Of a stretch of 12,293 bases of DNA, positions 1 through 7,636 are shown piece by piece. The stretch is from an uncultured Gammaproteobacteria bacterium. Lineage in GTDB: Bacteria; Pseudomonadota; Gammaproteobacteria; Pseudomonadales; Azotimanducaceae. Positions within the stretch are counted from its first letter, which is position 1. Every line of letters starts with the position of its first letter. The stretch covers positions 1 through 12,293 of the forward strand of contig CAJWLI010000024.1 in NCBI GenBank assembly GCA_913043075.1, read 5' to 3'. A program made the position numbers and the translations under genes. The notes beneath the pieces are model-generated. The model saw only the letters and a list, made by a program, of their open reading frames with translations, made no database searches and was not told where the DNA came from.

Positions 1-1018
1 CGCCTTTTATTGGTTCGTCAGGATTAAGTTTCATGTAATTTAGCGCGTCCGAGATAAGGCTCTTATCTAACCCTTCCGAATTTTTAGGCGACGGGATATT
101 TTCTTCGATGGAGATAGCTTGAGCTGGAGTTACACCCCACGTGACCGTTGGTTTGATATCGCCAGCTTTTATTAACACCTCATCATCGTAGGCGGCATCT
201 AGATCACTCGCGTAGGTTTTCCACTTTTCACACGCTGCCTCGAAGTCTTGGCCTGATGGGACTCGTTCTAAACCTTTTAAAAAATCAAAGGTAGTTTGAT
301 CAGGGTTGATATATCCGCACCGGGCCCCTCCTTCTATACTCATGTTGCATACCGTCATGCGCTCTTCCATACTCATTGCGTCAATGGTGGAACCCGCATA
401 CTCATAGGCGAAACCTACACCCCCATTAACTCCAAGAACACGTATTATGTGCAAAATAACGTCTTTCGCTGTGACACCGCGCGGCAATTCACCTTCTACC
501 GAAATCCTTCGCACTTTCAGAGGATCCATAGCTAATGTTTGACTGGCCAGAACATCCCTGACCTGGCTAGTGCCTATCCCCATGGCAATACATCCAAAAG
601 CTCCATGCGTTGCTGTATGACTATCTCCGCAGCAAATAGTCATGCCAGGCTGGGTTAAACCCTTCTCTGGCCCCACAACGTGAACAATACCCTGAGACCC
701 AGATTCAGGTTCGAAAAACTCAATTCCGTGTTCTTTTGTAGACGAACCAAGAACTCTAATCATTTCTTCAGCCATTGGATCCTCCAACGGCCGAGACTGA
801 TTATCTGTAGGTATAATGTGATCAACCGTAGCGAACGTGCGTTTAGGAAAAGCGACCCTTAACCCTTTTTCTTTGAGCATCCCAAATGCTTGGGGGCTCG
901 TGACTTCATGAATTAAGTGCAAAGCCATGAATACTTGATACTGCCCACTATCAAGTCGTCCAACAACGTGTTCATCCCAGACTTTTTGAAACAGATTTTT
1001 ACCCAAGACCCTTCCCAT
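1..1018 (-). CDS. leuC: 3-isopropylmalate dehydratase large subunit (partial, C-terminus off left edge)
   Basis: LeuC, with LeuD, isomerises 2-isopropylmalate to 3-isopropylmalate in cytoplasmic leucine biosynthesis, using a [4Fe-4S] cluster. The visible 339 N-terminal residues follow the family throughout: GKNLFQKVWDEHVV at the start, a DHIIPT motif, GDSHTATHGAFG, MGIGTSQVRDVLASQTL, VTAKDVILHII, CNMSIEGGARCGYINPD and VTWGVTPAQA. Full-length LeuC is about 465-475 residues. The reading frame is open at the window edge, and the three cluster-binding cysteines of this family lie just beyond it, so they cannot be checked. I chose the ATG at 1018 because it gives the usual short N-terminus; an in-frame ATG at 1054 would add 12 residues. 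The Shine-Dalgarno signal is weak at both. The gene is divergent from the aldehyde dehydrogenase; leuD would be expected downstream, outside the window. Identification is firm. Confidence 0.95.
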   Translation of the reverse strand, partial: MGRVLGKNLFQKVWDEHVVGRLDSGQYQVFMALHLIHEVTSPQAFGMLKEKGLRVAFPKRTFATVDHIIPTDNQSRPLEDPMAEEMIRVLGSSTKEHGIEFFEPESGSQGIVHVVGPEKGLTQPGMTICCGDSHTATHGAFGCIAMGIGTSQVRDVLASQTLAMDPLKVRRISVEGELPRGVTAKDVILHIIRVLGVNGGVGFAYEYAGSTIDAMSMEERMTVCNMSIEGGARCGYINPDQTTFDFLKGLERVPSGQDFEAACEKWKTYASDLDAAYDDEVLIKAGDIKPTVTWGVTPAQAISIEENIPSPKNSEGLDKSLISDALNYMKLNPDEPIKG

Positions 1019-1101
1019 CCTATAAGTGTATAGAAAACAATGAGATTTTAGCATGAAAGAGAAGAATCAGTAGAGCTTATTAGCAGGTGTCTTTCGCAGG
1101 A

Positions 1102-1123
1102 ATATGGTTTTGGATAACCGAAT
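1102..1123. promoter_or_regulatory. Imperfect inverted repeat in the leuC/ALDH divergent gap (possible operator)
   Basis: Half-sites ATATGGTT (1102-1109) and AACCGAAT (1116-1123) are inverted repeats matching at six of eight positions around a six-base centre, with a perfect inner GGTT/AACC. The dyad covers the proposed -10 element of leuC and lies 60-80 bases upstream of the aldehyde dehydrogenase. This is where an operator controlling divergent genes would be expected. No regulator is encoded nearby, and the match is short enough to be fortuitous. Confidence 0.22.
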
Positions 1124-1142
1124 GAGTTAGTCTGTCTGTCAA
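1114..1142 (-). promoter_or_regulatory. Possible sigma-70-type promoter for leuC
   Basis: On the minus strand a perfect -35 hexamer TTGACA (1137-1142) is followed after exactly 17 bases by GGTTAT (1114-1119), which matches only three of six -10 positions. It sits about 95 bases upstream of the leuC start codon. The -35 lies in a small GACA tandem repeat, so a chance match is possible. I saw no better pair in the leuC-proximal gap. Confidence 0.3.
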
Positions 1143-1170
1143 TCGCTAGACTGCAAAAATACACGAAAAA

Positions 1171-1178
1171 AAGGGGCG
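1171..1178 (+). promoter_or_regulatory. Ribosome binding site of the aldehyde dehydrogenase
   Basis: The purine-rich AAGGGGCG ends four bases before the ATG at 1183 and supports that start codon. No other ATG in frame lies close upstream. Confidence 0.6.
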
Positions 1179-1182
1179 TAAC

Positions 1183-2592
1183 ATGACCGAGGGAGAAACA
1201 ATAAAAAACTCTTTGCTTCAAAAACTACAACTCCAAAAGGCGTCTTTCGTTTCCGAGGGACATGTAGATGCAAAAACCCGCATTGATAGAATAGAGAGGT
1301 CTATAAATCTTCTTAAAAAAAACGAGAAAGATCTTATACAAGCAATGGCAGATGATTTTGGTCATCGCGCGCATCAGCAATCAAAGCTTGCAGACATCGA
1401 TGGATCGATCGGCCCCTTGGAAAATGCAAAGAAAAATCTAAAAAAATGGATGAAACCCCAGAGAAGAAAAGTAACCTTTCCTCTAGGTCTATTCGGGGCA
1501 AGAGGCAGGATAGAGTATCAGCCTTTAGGTGTAGTTGGATGCATTAGCCCCTGGAACTTCCCTGTAAATCTAGTTTTTTCCCCGCTAGCAGGGATTTTCT
1601 CAGCGGGTAACAGAGCGATGATAAAACCCTCAGAGTACACCCCAGCAACATCTCAACTAATCAAAGATTTGCTTGAAGAAGCTTATTCGCCAGAAGAGGT
1701 TGTTGTTGTTTTAGGGGGGGCAGAAGTGGGGAAAGCTTTTGCCGAAATGCCTTTTGATCACCTACTTTATACTGGCTCAGGGTCAGTAGCGAAACATATT
1801 ATGAAAAGCGCAGCGGAGAATTTAGTTCCTTTAACTCTAGAGTTGGGTGGAAAATCCCCAGTAATTATTGGCGAATCTGCAGACCTCGAAGTCGCAACGA
1901 ATAATATTATGGCAGGTAAAACTTTGAACGCGGGGCAAATATGTTTGGCGCCGGACTATGTTTTTCTTCCAGAGGGACGTAAAGAAGAGTTTCTAAAACA
2001 TGCCAATAACTCTATAAGCGAAATGTTTCCAAACTTAAAAGACAATCCAGACTACACAAGCGTGATCAACCAGTCGCACTTTGAAAGGCTCAATGAACTG
2101 GTTGCTGATGCGGAACAAAAAGGTGCGGAAGTCATAAAACTTAATCCAGCCGACGAGGATTTCTCGCAACAAGAAAATTTTCGCATTGCTCCAACCTTGA
2201 TTTTCAATCCAGATGAGGAAATGAAAATAATGCAAGAAGAGATATTCGGACCTCTACTTCCTGTGAAAGAATATCAGGAGGTTGAAGAAACTATTACTTA
2301 CGTCAACTCCAAAGACAGACCTCTCGGACTTTATTACTTTGGTACAGACGATGAAGAACAAAGAAAGGTTCTTGATAAAACAACCTCGGGCGGCGTCACG
2401 ATAAACGATGTAATAATGCACGTGGCTCAGGAAGATCTCCCGTTTGGAGGGGTCGGGCCAAGCGGCATGGGTTCATATCACGGGCAAGACGGGTTTAAAA
2501 CTTTTAGTCACACTAAGTCTATTTACACTCAGTCTGGGATGGTATCTAAATTGGCTAAAGCGATGCGCCCCCCCTACAAAAAAGAGGCCTAA
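1183..2592 (+). CDS. Aldehyde dehydrogenase, coniferyl aldehyde dehydrogenase-like
   Basis: This 469-residue soluble enzyme belongs to the NAD(P)-dependent aldehyde dehydrogenase superfamily and oxidises an aldehyde to the acid. The catalytic set is complete: Asn125 in SPWNFP, Lys148 in MIKPSE, Glu220 in TLELGGKSP, the nucleophile Cys254 in NAGQICLAPDY, and Glu353 in EEIFGP. The YTGSGSVAK segment (196-204) matches the cofactor-loop region. The short class-3-like length, the QICLAPDY active-site string and the C-terminal RPPYKK tail resemble coniferyl aldehyde dehydrogenases, which act on phenylpropanoid and also on other aromatic or medium-chain aldehydes; the substrate here is not determined by sequence. 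The ATG at 1183 has a good ribosome site. The gene stands alone, divergent from leuC, and ends at a strong terminator. A general aldehyde detoxification role is the main alternative. Confidence 0.85.
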   Translation: MTEGETIKNSLLQKLQLQKASFVSEGHVDAKTRIDRIERSINLLKKNEKDLIQAMADDFGHRAHQQSKLADIDGSIGPLENAKKNLKKWMKPQRRKVTFPLGLFGARGRIEYQPLGVVGCISPWNFPVNLVFSPLAGIFSAGNRAMIKPSEYTPATSQLIKDLLEEAYSPEEVVVVLGGAEVGKAFAEMPFDHLLYTGSGSVAKHIMKSAAENLVPLTLELGGKSPVIIGESADLEVATNNIMAGKTLNAGQICLAPDYVFLPEGRKEEFLKHANNSISEMFPNLKDNPDYTSVINQSHFERLNELVADAEQKGAEVIKLNPADEDFSQQENFRIAPTLIFNPDEEMKIMQEEIFGPLLPVKEYQEVEETITYVNSKDRPLGLYYFGTDDEEQRKVLDKTTSGGVTINDVIMHVAQEDLPFGGVGPSGMGSYHGQDGFKTFSHTKSIYTQSGMVSKLAKAMRPPYKKEA

Positions 2593-2620
2593 AAAAAACG
2601 GCTTGTTAGGCCGATTTTTT
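2591..2620. terminator. Bidirectional intrinsic terminator between convergent genes
   Basis: A hairpin at 2599-2613 (CGGCTT, three-base loop, AGGCCG-type return arm with one G-T pair) is preceded by eight A residues and followed by six T residues at 2615-2620. Read on the plus strand it ends the aldehyde dehydrogenase, whose stop codon abuts the A run. Read on the minus strand it ends the crotonase gene, about 31 bases past its stop. Confidence 0.8.
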
Positions 2621-2651
2621 ATAACGACCTTGAATTTTAAACTGAGTTCGT

Positions 2652-3473
2652 TTATCGGCCAGTAAATTCTGGTTTACGTTTCTCAAGGAAAGCTTGGACT
2701 CCTTCCTGAAAATCCTCGCTCTGAAACATTGCACCAAGGTGCACCATCAGATGATCGACAGCAGTATCATAGGATTCTTCAAGGCCCATCCGCATCATTC
2801 GCTTGGTAGTTTGGACAGCCATTGGCGCATTTTCTGAAATCTCTCGAGCCCATTGCATGGCCGTATCCATAACTTGATCGTCCGGAACAACGACGTTTAC
2901 TAGACCAAGTTCTAAACATTCGGACGAGTCAACTACTCGACCCCGATAATAAAGCTCAGCAGATTTTGCCCATCCGATTAACCTTGGTAGCAGCCACGTT
3001 CCGCCGCTCTCTGGAACCACGTTGCGTTTGGCAGTCACGGCTGCCATTTTGGAGGACTCAGCCGCAACTCTCATATCACAGAGCAGCGACAGATCCATGC
3101 CGTAACCTGCCGCAGCTCCATTTAGCGCGCAAACGATCGGAGTATCGATATTCCACATCACATTTATTGGTGCGTCGCGCAGATCAAATAGCTGCTTGGG
3201 TCTGTTGTTTCCCTTCGATGTCCCTGAGCCAATACCCCCCTTAGCGGTATCCACCAGATCTAGACCTGCACAAAAGCCTCTTCCAGATCCGGTTAGCACA
3301 ATGCAACGAATTTCGGGGTCTTTGTTAGCTTCGGTCATTTTCTTGGAGAGCTCCTCAAGCATATCTCGACTGATCGCATTCATTCTCTCAGGTCGGTTCA
3401 AGGTGATTACAACAATATGATGATCATGATTTTCTACAAGAATTTCGTCAGATGAAGCTTCACTTACTGCCAT
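2652..3473 (-). CDS. Enoyl-CoA hydratase/isomerase (crotonase) family protein
   Basis: A 273-residue cytoplasmic crotonase acting on a CoA thioester. It has TLNRPERMNAIS near the N-terminus, the oxyanion-hole string GFCAGLDL (residues 66-73), NGAAAGYGMDL, and the PRLIG and C-terminal LEKRKPEF segments typical of the fold. Length is normal. The catalytic acids are unusual. The first hydratase glutamate (GGCEL in rat) is Asp127, the second (rat Glu164) aligns with Thr147, and a glutamate appears instead at 155 in VPESGGT. That position corresponds to the catalytic acid of delta3,delta2-enoyl-CoA isomerases and of 4-chlorobenzoyl-CoA dehalogenase. A plain hydratase call is therefore unsafe; isomerase or another crotonase chemistry is possible. 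The ATG at 3473 is preferred over an in-frame TTG at 3485 because GGGG lies six bases upstream. It overlaps the end of the hydrolase gene by 14 bases, suggesting translational coupling. Confidence 0.88.
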   Translation of the reverse strand: MAVSEASSDEILVENHDHHIVVITLNRPERMNAISRDMLEELSKKMTEANKDPEIRCIVLTGSGRGFCAGLDLVDTAKGGIGSGTSKGNNRPKQLFDLRDAPINVMWNIDTPIVCALNGAAAGYGMDLSLLCDMRVAAESSKMAAVTAKRNVVPESGGTWLLPRLIGWAKSAELYYRGRVVDSSECLELGLVNVVVPDDQVMDTAMQWAREISENAPMAVQTTKRMMRMGLEESYDTAVDHLMVHLGAMFQSEDFQEGVQAFLEKRKPEFTGR

Positions 3474-4275
3474 TTTTTTCCCCAAAAGTTTTACGTGTGT
3501 TTATAAAGTACTGTATATCACGAACTAGTCTATTTTTGCGACGGTGCAACCTAGAAAAAGACAAAATAGTATCCGCATGACCCATTTTGGAATAAACCTC
3601 ACGAGAAGCACTTCCTCCTGCTGACAACTGTTTTTCCATTAAACTTTTTGAATTGCCTCTTCGAACTCTTTCGTCAGAGGCTCCATGCAATAAATACAAC
3701 TCTGGCGACAAATTATTGACAAAATTTACCGGCTGAGACGCAGGGTAGTTTTCTTCCGGACCAAAAAGGTCCCAGTGATCGCTATCTGAAAACGGGAAAA
3801 AATCATAGGGGCCCGACAATCCGATCATACCAACTATATTACGACCCGGGTTTGACAACTCTCTGTTTAAAGCAATTAGAGCAGCAATTTGAGCGCCAGA
3901 TGAGTGTCCCATTAGAAAAATATCGTTTTTTATATCCAGAAGATCTAGCAGCCAATCCATCAAAAAAGAAGCTTTCTCCAGGATAGCGGTAAATCGATAT
4001 TCAGGGTATTTAAGCAGGTCGGGAATCAGAACATTCACCCCCATTGAGCACAAAGTGTCAGCGACAAAACGATAATCTTCCTTTTTATAGGACCGCCAAT
4101 TTCCTCCATGGAAGAAAACTACAGTAGGAGCATCTTTATTGACGAAGTAATAATCTGCTTGTAAATCTCCTGGCTTCTCGGCCTCGATCTTCCTGACATT
4201 GTGGCGGCCAAAATCGGCTAAAACGTTTAAAGTGAAAAGGCCCACTTTTTCATATAGCTTTTCAAACTTGAGCAT
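3460..4275 (-). CDS. Alpha/beta hydrolase (esterase or arylformamidase-like)
   Basis: A 271-residue alpha/beta-hydrolase with no signal peptide, so probably cytoplasmic. The oxyanion motif HGGNW lies at 56-60, as in hormone-sensitive-lipase-like esterases and kynurenine formamidases. The nucleophile elbow GHSSG at 123-127 puts the catalytic serine at 125. Asp201 (HGASDERV) and His233 (MGHAD) complete a triad with normal spacing. The YPEYRF string near 90-95 is also typical of the formamidase-like branch. It probably hydrolyses a small ester or N-formyl amide; the substrate is not evident. The ATG at 4275 has only a weak upstream ribosome signal. Its stop codon overlaps the start of the crotonase gene, so the two are probably cotranscribed, and the hydrolase might act before or after the CoA-thioester step. 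No other tryptophan-degradation gene is in the window, so a kynurenine role is unsupported. Confidence 0.85.
   Translation of the reverse strand: MLKFEKLYEKVGLFTLNVLADFGRHNVRKIEAEKPGDLQADYYFVNKDAPTVVFFHGGNWRSYKKEDYRFVADTLCSMGVNVLIPDLLKYPEYRFTAILEKASFLMDWLLDLLDIKNDIFLMGHSSGAQIAALIALNRELSNPGRNIVGMIGLSGPYDFFPFSDSDHWDLFGPEENYPASQPVNFVNNLSPELYLLHGASDERVRRGNSKSLMEKQLSAGGSASREVYSKMGHADTILSFSRLHRRKNRLVRDIQYFINTRKTFGEKNGSK
3480..3483 (-). promoter_or_regulatory. Ribosome binding site deciding the crotonase start
   Basis: On the minus strand GGGG is followed by six A residues and then the ATG at 3473. This favours that ATG over the TTG at 3485, which would place the same GGGG inside the coding sequence. 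The signal lies within the last codons of the upstream alpha/beta hydrolase. Confidence 0.55.
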
Positions 4276-4413
4276 CCGTAGAAAAATCCAATGTTATTAA
4301 GTAATATGTTTAAGAACCTTCCGATCGAATAGGAAATGTCTTATTTTCAAGATTTTGGCTCTAGCCGCTGACTAATCCAGTTATTTTAACCCGTTGTAAC
4401 AGACTTTGAAAAA

Positions 4414-6786
4414 GTGAATATAAAAAACCTTCTGCTAATCGCCCTGTTTAGTGTGATAAGCCAGCACGCAATTTGCGACACTTTCTCTGAAAAAGTTATT
4501 CAGCAGGGCTACGAACTTCAGAAAAAAATCAATATTGACGGTAACGTTAACGAAATCGCTTGGGAGGGAGGCACATCCCTCTCCGACTTCAGGGTTGTCG
4601 ACCCTGAGACCCTAGACAAGCCATCTCACAAAACAGAAGTGAGACTGCTTTACGACCAACTAGGTTTATATGTCGGGGCTAAATTAGAACAACCTGCAGA
4701 TACTTTGGTAGCAAGACTTAGTGCTCGGGATCAATTTTTAGATCGAGACGGTTTAGTTCTTGTTATTGATCCAGCTGGGAAAGGAAGTTATGGCTATTGG
4801 TTTTCATTAAATCTTGGTGGCGCAATGACTGACGGGACCGCGCTGCCCGAAAGAAAATTCAACAGGCAATGGGATGGTCCCTGGCAAGGGGCAACAAAAA
4901 TCCTGCAAGACGGATGGAGCGCCGAGTATTTTCTTCCTTGGACCATGTTTAACATGCCAGCAGCAGAGGGAAGCAGAACGATTGGGTTCGGAGCAAAACG
5001 CCTCCTTTCTAGCAAAGGAGAAGCATGGGGATTACCGCCTCTTCCAGATTCCGGCCCTGTTTTTCTTAGTGCTCTAGAGCAACTCTCTTTAGAGAATCTA
5101 TCTCCCTCCAAGGAGCTCGTTTTTTATCCATTTATCTCTTCGTCATATGATTCACTCGCTCGAAGCGACAGTCATAAAGTTGGTTTCGATATATTCTGGA
5201 AACCATCAAGCAATCTCCAAGTCAGTACGACAATAAATCCTGACTTTGGAAATGTAGAAACCGACAACGTAGATGTTAATCTATCTTCTTTTGAAACGTT
5301 CTTCCCAGAAAAAAGAACTTTTTTCCTTGAAGGACAAGAAATCTTCACAACCTCTGCGCAGAGAACCAGCAGTTTTTCAGGAAAGAATCCTCTGATATTA
5401 GTAAATACAAGGCGGATAGGAAGTCCGCCTCCCCTCCCAGACATAGAAAGCTTTGAATACCTAGACGACACACCAAATCAGCCATCCGAACTCTTGGGCG
5501 CTGCAAAATTGACAGGACAATTTGGAAGCTTTAGATACGGGATTTTAAGCGCTTTTGAGGAGGCGAGTTTTTCCAGAGGTATTGTTTTAGGTCAGACCAT
5601 CGACGTAAAGCAAGAGGGCAGAGATTTCCATGCATTGAGAATTCTTTACGAAAGGAATGACTACGGTGCACGGAAAGGCATAGGCTGGATTTCAACTTTG
5701 GTTAGTCATACACAAGCCAATGCATATGTGCATGGAATTGACGGTCATTTTCTTTCCGAGAACGCGAAATGGAAGATTGATGGACAAGTCCTCTACAGTG
5801 ACAGAGACCTCTCCGACGGCTTCGGGAGCTATGTTGATGTTAGATATACTCCAAAACAAGGGTTTAGGCACGAACTTGCAATAGAATATTATGGTTCGAA
5901 TTTTGACCTTAATGATTTCGGTTTTCTTCGAAGAAATGATACCTATGGAGCAAGTTACAAATTCACACTTACAAAATCCGAGTTAAATCACCTAAAGTCT
6001 AGCAAGCTAGAATTCGGAACTCGCCATGAGTTTAATGGCGAAGGCCTTGCCGTTAGAAAAGGGTTTTACTCTAAAATGCGATTCGAATTACCAAAAAACC
6101 ATGCTGTTAAGGGAAACCTGGCTTACTTACCCTCGAGATGGGACGATCGGAATTCTAGGGGAAATGGAACTTACAAGATCATGGATCGCTATAAATGGGG
6201 TGTCTCCTTCCAATCCGACAAATCACGCAAGTTAAGTCATGAAATTTCAGCTTCATTCGAGGAAGAGCAAATCGGAGGCAACTCAAAGGGGCTTGAATAT
6301 GAAATAAACTGGCAGCCAATTCCAAACTTTTCCGCAGAACTTAGTCTGGAGCACAAGAAACGAATTGGATGGCTACTGCATGAAGCAGAAAGAAATCTTA
6401 CAACTTTCAACGCCGAAACTTGGGAACCAAAATTAGAATTTGTTTATGTGCCGTCACCAAAACAACAATTTCGAGCAAGCGCTCAATGGGTTGGAATCAA
6501 GGCTTTTGAACACAAGCGCTGGATAGCCCCGATAATAGCGGGAGGACTGATTGAAATCACCAACACTAACGAAGAGAAGAGAGATTTCTCCATCAGCAAA
6601 CTAATCTTTCAAGCAAGGTATCGCTGGGAGATAGCTCCATTGTCTGATCTCTTTGTGGTTTACACACGCGGATCAAATTTGCCCAGTCAACCAAAAAGCC
6701 ATTTTAGAGATTTGCTAGCAGACACCTGGAGCAACAGAAAAACGGACTCTTTGATTGTCAAATTGAGATATCGCCTGGGAAATTAG
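4414..6786 (+). CDS. DUF5916 outer-membrane protein with N-terminal CBM9-like domain
   Basis: A 790-residue exported protein. A hydrophobic signal sequence (about residues 1-21) ends in HAIC before Asp22, a likely signal peptidase I site. It is not a convincing lipobox, since the positions before Cys are His-Ala-Ile. Residues about 38-225 form a carbohydrate-binding-module-9-like beta-sandwich, starting NIDGNVNEIAW. Next come the DUF5916 hallmarks INPDFGNVETD (274-284), FETFFPEKRTFFLEG (293-307) and RRIG (333-336). The remainder, roughly 360-790, has alternating polar and hydrophobic strands and many Tyr/Trp/Arg residues, as expected of an outer-membrane beta-barrel. The family has no established function; a role in ligand binding or uptake at the outer membrane is inference. 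The start is GTG: an in-frame TAA at 4387 leaves no earlier option, and no ATG follows within the signal. It is first in a four-gene operon, and its stop codon overlaps the next gene's ribosome site. Confidence 0.88.
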   Translation: MNIKNLLLIALFSVISQHAICDTFSEKVIQQGYELQKKINIDGNVNEIAWEGGTSLSDFRVVDPETLDKPSHKTEVRLLYDQLGLYVGAKLEQPADTLVARLSARDQFLDRDGLVLVIDPAGKGSYGYWFSLNLGGAMTDGTALPERKFNRQWDGPWQGATKILQDGWSAEYFLPWTMFNMPAAEGSRTIGFGAKRLLSSKGEAWGLPPLPDSGPVFLSALEQLSLENLSPSKELVFYPFISSSYDSLARSDSHKVGFDIFWKPSSNLQVSTTINPDFGNVETDNVDVNLSSFETFFPEKRTFFLEGQEIFTTSAQRTSSFSGKNPLILVNTRRIGSPPPLPDIESFEYLDDTPNQPSELLGAAKLTGQFGSFRYGILSAFEEASFSRGIVLGQTIDVKQEGRDFHALRILYERNDYGARKGIGWISTLVSHTQANAYVHGIDGHFLSENAKWKIDGQVLYSDRDLSDGFGSYVDVRYTPKQGFRHELAIEYYGSNFDLNDFGFLRRNDTYGASYKFTLTKSELNHLKSSKLEFGTRHEFNGEGLAVRKGFYSKMRFELPKNHAVKGNLAYLPSRWDDRNSRGNGTYKIMDRYKWGVSFQSDKSRKLSHEISASFEEEQIGGNSKGLEYEINWQPIPNFSAELSLEHKKRIGWLLHEAERNLTTFNAETWEPKLEFVYVPSPKQQFRASAQWVGIKAFEHKRWIAPIIAGGLIEITNTNEEKRDFSISKLIFQARYRWEIAPLSDLFVVYTRGSNLPSQPKSHFRDLLADTWSNRKTDSLIVKLRYRLGN

Positions 6787-6789
6787 GAG
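6785..6789 (+). promoter_or_regulatory. Ribosome binding site of the HAD phosphatase gene
   Basis: AGGAG begins inside the TAG stop codon of the DUF5916 gene and ends seven bases before the ATG at 6797. It supports that start and tight coupling of the two genes. Confidence 0.75.
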
Positions 6790-6796
6790 TCAAATT

Positions 6797-7633
6797 ATGA
6801 TAAAGCTGCTAGCCCTTGATTTAGATGGAACACTTTCTCTTCCGAAAAATCGCCTCCTCAAAGAAACTAAGGAAGGTCTTAAAAATCTATACTTAGAAGG
6901 AATTGTCAAAATAACCATCGCGACTGGAAGAAGGTACAGAACAACTCGAAACCTAATCGACAACCTAGGTTTCGAACCCTGGGTTATCTGCAATGGCGGA
7001 GCGCTCATAAAAACACCATCCAGAGAGACCCTGAATTGCAAGGATTTTGAGGTTTCTCGGGTAGCGGCGATCGCCAGAGATCATGGTTTAACGGTATTTG
7101 CTCAACGAGATTCAGAAGCAAATGGTGGGCCTGATTTTCTGATCGACAATTCATCTTGCTGGAACGAAGTGACAAAAAAACATTATGATGATAATAAATC
7201 AGTTTCAGAGATTTCTGATTTAATATCAAAAACTGAAAAATTTCTTGTGGCAGGACTCATCGGAGACGAAAAGGACCTAGACCGGTTTGCCAAAGCTTTG
7301 AATGAAAAATTTCCAAATCAGTACAATGCCATCTCAGTTCCTGCGTTTGAGAAACCAAACTATTATTGCGAAATCACTCCAAAAGATGTCAATAAGTGGA
7401 AAGGTATTCAAAAACTTTTAAAAAATCTGAAAATAGCTGAGAGTGAGGTTTGTTGTGTAGGAGACGAGCTAAACGATATGCCAATGATCTCGGCAAGCCA
7501 GCATGGCTTTGCGATGGGCAACGCCGATGAGAGACTTAAAGCCAAAGCAAATTTTGTGTGCGGGGATTACGACAAAAACGGGATTCTTGACGTATTGTCT
7601 TATATCAAATCAGTAAACAAAAAGTTGGATTAA
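6797..7633 (+). CDS. HAD-superfamily phosphatase, Cof-type (HAD-IIB)
   Basis: A 278-residue cytoplasmic phosphohydrolase of the Cof/HAD-IIB group. Motif I is LDLDGTL with nucleophile Asp8 and general acid/base Asp10. Motif II is Thr43 in IATGRR, motif III is probably Lys200 in DVNKWKG, and motif IV is GDELNDMPM (222-230), with Asp223 and Asp227 binding magnesium. ICNGG at 64-68 marks the start of the cap, and the C2-type cap lies between motifs II and III. Length is normal for the family. Members dephosphorylate sugar phosphates, pyridoxal phosphate, FMN or related metabolites, and substrate cannot be read from sequence. It begins 10 bases after the DUF5916 stop and ends 3 bases before the ChaC-like gene. 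Gene order suggests its substrate relates to whatever the operon handles. Confidence 0.9.
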   Translation: MIKLLALDLDGTLSLPKNRLLKETKEGLKNLYLEGIVKITIATGRRYRTTRNLIDNLGFEPWVICNGGALIKTPSRETLNCKDFEVSRVAAIARDHGLTVFAQRDSEANGGPDFLIDNSSCWNEVTKKHYDDNKSVSEISDLISKTEKFLVAGLIGDEKDLDRFAKALNEKFPNQYNAISVPAFEKPNYYCEITPKDVNKWKGIQKLLKNLKIAESEVCCVGDELNDMPMISASQHGFAMGNADERLKAKANFVCGDYDKNGILDVLSYIKSVNKKLD

Positions 7634-7636
7634 AGC

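Noticed and set aside
1019..1054. An N-terminal extension of leuC starting at ATG 1054.
   Set aside because: The 12 extra residues do not resemble the LeuC N-terminus, and the family start fits ATG 1018 better, though neither has a strong ribosome site.
1019..1110. A possible leucine-rich attenuator leader peptide upstream of leuC.
   Set aside because: Reading the minus strand, no short ORF with a run of leucine codons followed by a terminator-like hairpin was found.
1131..1142. TCTG/GACA tandem repeat as a phase-variation tract.
   Set aside because: Fewer than three four-base units are present, too short to be a likely slippage site.
3474..3485. A TTG start at 3485 giving four extra residues on the crotonase.
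   Set aside because: It would put the GGGG ribosome site inside the gene; ATG 3473 is correctly spaced from it.
4794..5111. A 105-codon open frame on the minus strand inside the DUF5916 gene.
   Set aside because: It is wholly antisense to a well-supported conserved domain and shows no recognisable motif or ribosome site.
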